Assembly (NCBI GenBank): GCA_963576475.1
Contig: OY754967.1
Location: 26,743,095 to 26,807,094, forward strand
Origin: Molanna angustata
Lineage: Eukaryota > Arthropoda > Insecta > Trichoptera > Molannidae
Length of the DNA stretch: 64,000 bases
Reading direction: 5' to 3'
A program made the translations under genes and the position numbers. Shown piece after piece: positions 41,001 to 50,000 of this stretch. Each line of letters starts with the position of its first letter. Within the stretch, counting starts at the first letter, position 1. The notes under the pieces are model-generated. The model searched no databases, had not been told where the DNA came from, and saw nothing but the letters and a program-made list of their open reading frames with translations.

Positions 41001-44000
41001 ATTCACTATTCTAATCCCACATACATTTTGATTTTTTTGGTCCCAAATCAAATAAATATTTTTTAATAATAGTTGATTCGTCATCGAAATGGATTGCTGC
41101 TATTGAAGTAAATAACATAAATACATATTGCACATTAAAAGTATTAAAAAGAGTATTTTCTATTTTAGGTATACCTAATTGTATAGTATCAGATAACGGT
41201 TTAGCCTTTACATCAAAGGAATTTAAAGAATTTTGTAATAAATTGAATATAAAACATATCACGTCGGCAGTTAATCACCCAGCATCAAATAGTTTAGCGG
41301 AGAACGCAGTGAAAACAGTTAAAAAATTCTAAAAAAGTTAATAAATAGGGATAGATTACAAGAAAATTATGAGGAAAATTTATTGAAATTCTTAGTAAAT
41401 TTTAGAAATACACCATCAATTACAACAGGTATCGAACCAAGTGTACAAATGATAGGAAGAAGAATTAGGTCAATTTTTGATACATTGATTCCAGATGATG
41501 ATAAATCTTTTGTGAGAATAGACAGAAACGTTCAGGAGAGAATGAAATGGATACAAAACAGACAAGGTTATTATTACGGGGGGAAGAAGAAAGGAAAGAA
41601 TTTTAATGTTGGATCTAGGGTTATGACAAGAGATTTTAGAGACTCTAAAAATAGATGGTGTAACGAGACGGTTTTTTTTTCAAAAAGTCACATATTAATG
41701 CCTACTTACATCACATAGCTTCGGAACCGCTCGGGTCACCTTGGAACAACCTTCGGATACGTTCGGCGACGCTTGGCCTGCCCCCAGGACCTGATTGGCG
41801 GGCGAACCGTTCGGATCGGCGAGAAGAGCCGAACGTCTTCGTGACCACTACCTACACACCGACCATAGCGGGAAGGGGTACCAAACAGGGTATAAAAGGG
41901 GCCGCCCAAGCAGTTCAACATAGTTTCAGTGTCTCTTCGTGTGTTTACCAGCCAACAAACTATTAGTGTACACCAGAGGGGTGGACCTTCCTAGTTTACC
42001 CGGCTGGCTAAACACTATGAAGCAGACAAGAATAGAGTCAAATATATAAGTTCTCACTTAGAGGGTGTTTTAACGAGCCCACACTAATACCCTAGCCAAG
42101 GAGGCTACAATGGGTACTTGCTACTGTTATCAAGATATTGGGAAATACACACAAATACCTTTCGAAACCGAGAAACTACGGCCACGACCTTAAACGGTCC
42201 TTCTTAGGACCAAAGAAAAGGTCCTTTTCAGGACCATTTGACAGATCCCCTGGACGCCACTTTAAGACAACCTCAATAAACATTGAGGGCCTCAGTGATG
42301 ATAAGGAGGAGATTCTATCTGGACTTGACTGCGACATTCTATTGATGCAGGAGACACATAGGGGGGCCACAGGTAATAGGCCAAAGATTAAGGGCATGAA
42401 ATTGATGATTGAGAGACCACATGATAAGTACGGCAGCGCCATTTTTGTAAGGGACGATTTGGATACTGTGTCTGTTGGAATGACGGACATAGATGACATA
42501 GAAGTCCTATCTGTGGAACTCTCAAATTGCTTTGTTATATCTGTGTATAAACCACCCAGTATAAATTTTAAGTTCTGCCCAACGAGTAATTTTAATAGTA
42601 GTAAATTTAAGATAGTAATGGGGGATTTCAATAGCCACAGTACATCATGGGGATATAGAAAGACCAATAGTGATGGCCTAGAACTGGAGAAATGGGCTGA
42701 AAATAATGATCTCCGCCTTATTCATGACCCCAAACTACCATCATCCTTTAATAGCTCCAGATGGAGGAGAGGCTACAATCCAGATAATGTATTTGTGAGT
42801 GATAGGATTGTGAACCAGACTGTCAAATCGATGGAAAATCCTATACCTAGAACACAACACAGGCCAATTTCATGTACAATCACACCCGTTATCAGACCTA
42901 CCACAGTGCCTTTTAAGAGGCAATTCAATTTTAAGAAAGCAAATTGGAGGGAGTTTGCTGATGAATTGGATGGAAAGGTGGAAGGAAAACTTCCGACTCC
43001 TGAAAAGTATGAAGATTTTATTGAATTAGTAAAGACCGTATCAAGGAAGAAAATCCCGTAGGATGTCGTACCAATTATATTCCAGGTTTGACAGAAGACG
43101 GCAAGGAACTTTTATCTAAATATGAAAACCTCTATGAGACCGATCCTTTTTCGGATGATACTTTGCAATTGGGTGAACAACTGCTGAATGCGGTTGCAAT
43201 GGGCAGAAGAGAGAAGTGGGGTAATTTAGTTGAAAATTTGGATATGAAACAGAACAGTAGAAGAGCTTGGAAGGTACTGAAAAACTTAAGCAACGACCCT
43301 ACTGTACCACCTCAACATCACACCACTGTCACCCCAAACCATGTAGCCCACCAACTCATCATAAACGGTAAAACTAAGAGAATAAAAGGAGTAAAGGTGA
43401 AGTGGAACGCCTCGAAGCCTGACTATGAAAATACTTTCCTTGGTGAACCTTTTTACCTACTTGAACTAACCACCGCCATAGACCACCTTAAGAACAACAG
43501 AGCGGCAGGTTTGGATGAGCTTAGAGTAGAACAAATAAAGAAATTTGGCCCAAAGACACTCAACTGGCTATGCAACCTAATGAACTCGTGCGTTCAAAAA
43601 ATGATTCTCCCTAAAGTTTGGCTGAAGGCGAGGGTAACTGCTGTACTGAAACCAGGAAAAGAGCCAACAGATCCTAAAAGCTATAGGCCCATATCCCTCT
43701 TATGTCATCTATATAAAGTATTGGAAAGGATGATCCTTAACAGAATATCCCAATATGTTGATGAGAACTTGATCCGGGAGCAGGCAGGTTTTAGACCGGG
43801 AAAGTCGTGCTGTGGACAGGTGCTGTGGACAGGTCTTGAACCTGACACAGTACATAGAGGACGGTTTTGAAACTAAGCGGATAACTGGAGTTTCTTTCTT
43901 GGATCTTACTGCTGCATATGACACAGTTAATCATAGAGTGCTTTTGATAAAGGTTTTTGACTTTACAGGAGACCGTAAACTCACCTCATTTATAGGTTTG

Positions 44001-47000
44001 ATGTTGAACAATCGCAGATTTTTTGTTAATCTCTTCGGAAAGTGTAGTCGTTGGAGAGATCAGAGAAATGGGCTTCCACAGGGCAGTGTACTCTCCCCAA
44101 TTCTGTACAATATCTATACCAATGACCAACCTAAAACGCCTCATACGCAACAATTTATATACGCTGACGATACAGCGATTGCTGCTCAGGGTGTTGCCTT
44201 CGAAGACATTGAGACAAGACTCACCGAGGCTCTTGAACATCTAAATTATTATGACGGGAACTACTTAAAACCAAATCCATCTAAGACTCAAATTTGTGCA
44301 TTCCACCTGCGCAATAGAGATGCCTCTAGGGAACTGAGCGTGACATGGAGGGGTGAAAGACTCACACACTGCTTTACCCCCAAATACCTCGGAGTTACAT
44401 TGGACCGCACACTGTCATATAAGGACCACTGTTTAAATACTAAGCAGAAGGTATGCAGCAGAAATAGCATAATCAAAAAGTTGACAGGGTCAACCTGGGG
44501 AGCACAACCGTCCACCCTGCGCACTTCCGCCCTTGGACTGTGTTTCTCTGCGGCCGAATATGCGGCTCCGGTATGGTTCTCTTCGTCACATGCTAAATAT
44601 GTGGATGTTGCCATCAATGAGACAGGACCAATAATATCTGGATGTTTACAACCCACTCGAGTAAGTGACATATACCCGATCATAGGTATTGCCCCTCCGA
44701 ACATCAGGAGGGAAGTCGCTGCGAATGCAGAGAGACATAAACAGGAAACGGACCCAAGACATCCTTTGTTTGGTCACAAACCACCGGTAGCAAGACTAAA
44801 ATCAAGGAAAAGCTTTCTTAGAATTACATCCCCCCTAAAACTACCACCAGATAGGGCAAGGAAAGATCTTTGGCAAGCACAATACGCTGGAGATCAGGTC
44901 GACCTGTCGGAAAGTTTGGAACCGGGGCACCAACTACCCTACCTGACATGGAAGACACTTAATAGATTACGCGTCGGTGTTACGAGATGCAAAGAGAACA
45001 TGCTAAGGTGGGATATTAGGGTGGAAGAGGATGTTTCCTGCAATTGCGGCGAGATACAAACTGACGAACACCTCCTCATCTGTCAAGATATGCCAGTGAG
45101 ATGCGACGCAGAGGACATGAAGATGGTTAATGACAATGCCGTTGCGGTTGCTGTATTCTGGAGTGGGAAGGCCTAGTGAGAAGTACTCGGACTCGTTAAG
45201 TAAGTATTGGGAAATAGGAAATTTATTGTGGAAACTGTTGGGAAATTAAAATGGAAAAGACACATGGATCACTTGGTAGAACGAAGGGTACACTGGGATG
45301 AGATTAATAAAGATTCTGAGAGTATTGAAGAGTTATGTAGGTCCACTCTTTGAAATGGATATACCGACCGGGGTTGATTCGGATTCTTCTTCTCTTTCAG
45401 ATAGGACTCCTTGGAGAGACAGACTGACCAGTGAGACAACGATATCCCAGATGAACCTACACACTATGAATCATTCACTCATGGAAAGAGAAATTAATTG
45501 ATAGAATAAAATATGTATAAATTTCATTTAATGATTCGGCGGATATTTTGTGGGAGTTAATATTAACCATATTTATATTATAAATTAGCTATAAACCACT
45601 TGATTTTTGAGTCACTTCCGTGCCATCAAAATTAGTATACGCAAGTGGTCGGTGCTTTCGCATTAATAAGTTCTATTTTTTTAAATTTTCAAGTTATAAA
45701 TCTGATGATGAGTTTTATGCAACTGCTATTTAGCGGTTTGTTTATATATAAATAGAAAAAAACAAAGAGAAAACGTTGTATTTTCGCATTTACGAGAGTG
45801 TCAAACAGCTCCGCGCAATGAGATGGCGCAATGTACCGCTGGTTTTCACACTCACGAGCATGCCGTGCTGACAGGATGCACCGCGCCGATTTCGCGGTAC
45901 TACAGAGTTTCGATTGTTTGGAATTCCATTTTGGTGTGTCAGGCCAATTAGGCTGCGCGGGATTTGACATTCACGAGCGCTTTTTGGAGTGATGGCAAGC
46001 CATTTGGAAGGATGGCACGATCGTGAATGGGGACCTTTATAGAATAACATGTGGAGACTGTAACGAACACTACATAGGACAGACCTCACGCAACCTAAAT
46101 ATAAGAATTAACGAACACAGAAGATGCTTAAACAATAATAATTTCTCAGAATTTGCTAACCACATTATCCAAACTAAACACTCATTCAATAACCACAAAC
46201 TAAAACTATTATACGAAACACAACATAAAGGATACCGACTTAACAACTACGAAACGCTCGAAATACATAAACACATAAACTCCGGCATAAAATTTATAAA
46301 TAACCATACTTTTCATAACACTTCTCCAATACTTAATATATTCCCCATCAAAAGCAAAAACACTACGCAATACACCCTCCCCCCACTAACCCAGACAACC
46401 CTCAACCGCCACCTACCTCGCTTCACAGACAAATACACACAAATTCAACATGTTAGTTAATTTATAAGGTCAAGAAGTGATGGTTCATTATTCTCTCTAA
46501 TTCTAGTGATACAGATTTCTATCTAAAAACATATTAGCGAAATCACTGTCCGGTGTATTGGTGGTTGGTGGGTCAGAGATTGGCCAGCACAGTTGACTAT
46601 AGTTAAAATCTCTAAATATGACAACCAATTTACACTGGTTGCTGATGGCGGTCGGTAGACACCACCCAAAATGAATGAAACTATCAATTTTAATATCAAG
46701 CCACAATATTTCTACACTTCCTGTATCATGAGTTTGAACATGCCTAGATACCACAGTTGGAATACCTTATCCTGAGTAATGATGGAAATATTGTGACTGG
46801 AGTCTCTCACCAACCACCAATCAGGAAAAGTGATCATAGTGTTATATTGGCAACAATGTAATTTTATATTGGAGAATTAATTGACAATGATGTTTACACA
46901 CAGAAACGAAACTATTGGAAAGTGGACTATGATGTGGTTAATGATGCCTTATTACACTCCGTGGTTTCGGATACTTGGTCTTTTTCAACTTAAACGACCA

Positions 47001-50000
47001 ATGGGAGGACTTTAAAAAAATCTTTCATGATAATATTGAGCCCCATGCCCCAATTATCTCCAGTAATAAATCACACGCACAAAATAGGCCATAGATTACT
47101 AATAACATATTACAACTTATTCACGAAAAGCGTAATCTATGGAATAGGTACAGGAGATCTCAGAATAGTGATGATTACCACCGTTATAGATTACTGAACA
47201 ATAAAGTTACTCTAGAAATTAAAAAATCAAGAAAAGAATTTGAATACTCTGTTGTGAAAAAAGGTCAAAAAACTTTTTATGGATATATACAAAAACAGCT
47301 TACATCAAGGATGACTATCCCATAAGTAATGCGTAACAAGGTGAATAACTCAGTTATTACAAATTGCCAGAGCATAGCGGAACTCCTTGCTGAGCAGTTC
47401 GTCTGGAGCTGGATGGTGAATTACCCCGGAGTGAGCATATACAACTATCAGTGGAATCCATAACAACAGTGGCTATATCCACTGAGCAAGTCGAGAAATA
47501 TTTAAAGAACCTCAAAGATGATTCCGTCCCTGGCCCTGATAACATCCCAGCCATTGCACACAAAAAATGTGCTACTTCACTGAGCCCACTTCTTGCATAA
47601 AAAATGAGATCCTCATTTGACTCGGGAGAACTACCTGACAAATGGAAGTGTGCAACAATGACACCCATACGCAAAAAAGGCAACAAACTGAATCCAGTCA
47701 ACTACACGCCAACAAATCTTATGTCGATCATATGCAAGGTGATGGAAAAATTATTGCCGACGAGTTGAGAAAATTTCTCAATGAATAATGTCTGATAATA
47801 TCTGAACATGGATTCGTACTCAACTCAACATCTCAGGAGGACCATCCTGTAACAACAGACCCTCAGTCTACACCAAGATGAAGAAGAAGAATAATGGATT
47901 CGTACCTGGACGCGCAACTGTCACGAATCTGCTAACTTGTCTCAATAAATGGACTGAGAAACATGATCTGGGCGAGCCGGTGGACATTTTCTGTTGGACT
48001 TTGAAAAGGCATTCGATAGGGTGCCTCACAAAAGGTGTCTGAGGCCCACTGCTATGTTGGATAAAATCTTTTTTAACAAATCGAAACATTACTGTGAGAA
48101 TAGGATTGTTTCTTTCTAAGCCCCATGAAGTGCTCAGCGGTGTACCGCAAGGTTCCGTGCTTGATCCTATACTGTTTATTCTATAAATTCTGGACCTCGG
48201 AGAAATCATAGAAAGCACTCCCAGTTTCTTCGCAGATGACACAAAGGTCTTCGCAAATCCACTGACTTCCCACAACGTACTACAAAGTGACTTGGATCGG
48301 ACACATAAATGGACAAAACGTTGGTTAATGAATCTGAATGCTTCCAAATGTACCGTTCTTCATATTGGAAAAATTAACCCACACATCCAGTACACCTTAG
48401 GTGAAAGCCTGACAACTCCAGTCAAGAAACAAAAGGACTTGGGCATTACTATCTCGGAGGATTTGAAATGGTGTGAACATATCACAATGGTTGTTAAAAG
48501 AGCCAATTCTACTCTTTATCTTATCAAGAAATCATTTCACCACCAAGTTTTTCTAGAAATATATAAAACTTTTGTGAGGCCAATCCTAGAGCATAAGTTT
48601 CAAATATGACGAGCAACCAAACTGCCAATTGGAATGGGTGGTCTGGAATACTCAGAAAGGCTGCAAATTTTAAAAATCCTAACTCTACAGGAACGGCGGA
48701 ACCGTGGGGATATGATCGAGACATCAAAATCTTATATGCCTATTATCACTGTAGTGTTTTTGATAGTTTTTTTACAATGAATCAAGGAAGCATTTCCTGA
48801 CCAACAGGGTGGTGGATACCTGGAACAACAGTTTACCGAATTAAGTTGTGAGTGCTGGAACACTCGATCAATTCAAAAACAGATTGGATGCACATTACAC
48901 AAAGAAGCACATGATACAGGCCCATCAGCAATAGCTGCCTGCCTGTTAATTAATAATAATAATAATAAGCAAGACACATACAGATATTATATTATGTGTC
49001 TTGCTTATACTGAAAAAAACTAAATATGTAATACCTTCTAATATTTTGTGGTTTAATATGGAATTGATAGCCAAATAATTGTTGAATTTGATGGATATTA
49101 ATCGTTTACTTAACGGTTTTATCTTTTTTATATTGGTGAATTTATTTTTATATATGAATGAGCCGAACGATACTGAATTTATTATTTTGTTTTCTCCCGA
49201 TACTTTGTGTTTAGTACATGAACGATAAACGGTGATAATGAAGATTTATTGTATCGGTATAAAGGTATGTTAACTCATGGCTCTATAACTACCTCGTTTG
49301 GTTTAAATTGTTTTGTTGAAAGTATGGTATTGGTATCGGTTTGCGGTAGCAAGGACGGGGCTTTAGTTTTAGTTGGTGGGACAAATTGTTTGTTAGTATT
49401 GTTATCAGGTGCGGGAGGGGGGCCACTGCCCCCTTCCACTTCCCCCCTCCTTCATTCATCACTTAATGCGGTTGGTGACGTTTCACCGCTAATACCAATT
49501 GAAATAAGAATAAACACCTGCCTACGTACAAAACAAAAATTAAATATATCAAATAAAATAGAACAAACTCACCAATTTCGTTGCAGGAGAAAATATAAAA
49601 ATGGCGATTTGGCGAAAAAACAATTTAAATTTATGTAGCTTTTTCCACTGTTAATCGCTCAATTTGGTTTATTTGCAACAGCTGAACCTACTCAAAACAA
49701 GCAGTAATCTTAATTTTAGAATAACCTATGCAGACTTTAAGTATAACATCTTCCCGGTAGTATTGTCAGTGGTGAATTTAATGAAGTAGTGTATCATTCA
49801 TAATCTACATAATTTCGATTGCATCAATAATAATACTCATCCTAGTGCTATTATTATTATAAAATGTAATCTTATATTTAAAATGACTATTTGAAATATT
49901 TATATTGATTTACATTTTTTTATTAGGAGTAAGTGTATTTGTGCAAAAATAAAAAAAATCAAACAACTCACGGATTTATTGTAAGGTTTACTATAGGCTT

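Larger units (their letters stand above)
38925..41720 (+). mobile_element. Ty3/Gypsy LTR retrotransposon remnant, split by a LINE
   Basis: Probable LTR end with TATATA at 38952, then the primer-binding-site-like TGGCGCAGTCG (39116-39126), then directly RNase H (FILACDNKPLVHILGENK, 39430), the integrase H2C2 zinc region (40643-40780) and the integrase core (41060-41360) with ILGIPNCIVSDNGLAFTS and NHPASNSLAENA. Gag, protease and most of RT are missing. A LINE fragment (39940-40642) interrupts it, and 40785-41010 is sequence I cannot place. It is defective. Confidence 0.75.
42138..45500 (+). mobile_element. APE-type LINE, endonuclease-reverse transcriptase (frame-broken)
   Basis: EN: SINIEGLS, LLMQETHRG, MGDFNSHSTSWG and TQHRPIS. 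RT: NNRAAGLDELRVEQIKKFG, KSYRPISLLCHLYKVLERMI, AGFRPGKSC, LPQGSVLSPILYNIYTND, FIYADDTAIAA. The end: LRVGVTRCKENMLRW and CNCGEIQTDEHLLIC. YADD and the EN catalytic residues are kept, so decay is recent. Breaks lie near 43061 and at 43808-43833. No gag-like ORF precedes it. Clade (jockey, CR1 or other) is undecided. Confidence 0.82.

Noticed and set aside
42176..42667. 163-codon minus-strand frame
   Set aside because: Shadow of the LINE endonuclease frame on the plus strand.
49249..49638. 129-codon open frame as a gene
   Set aside because: Its composition is low-complexity and it has no domain; it ends inside a repeat shared with 21778.
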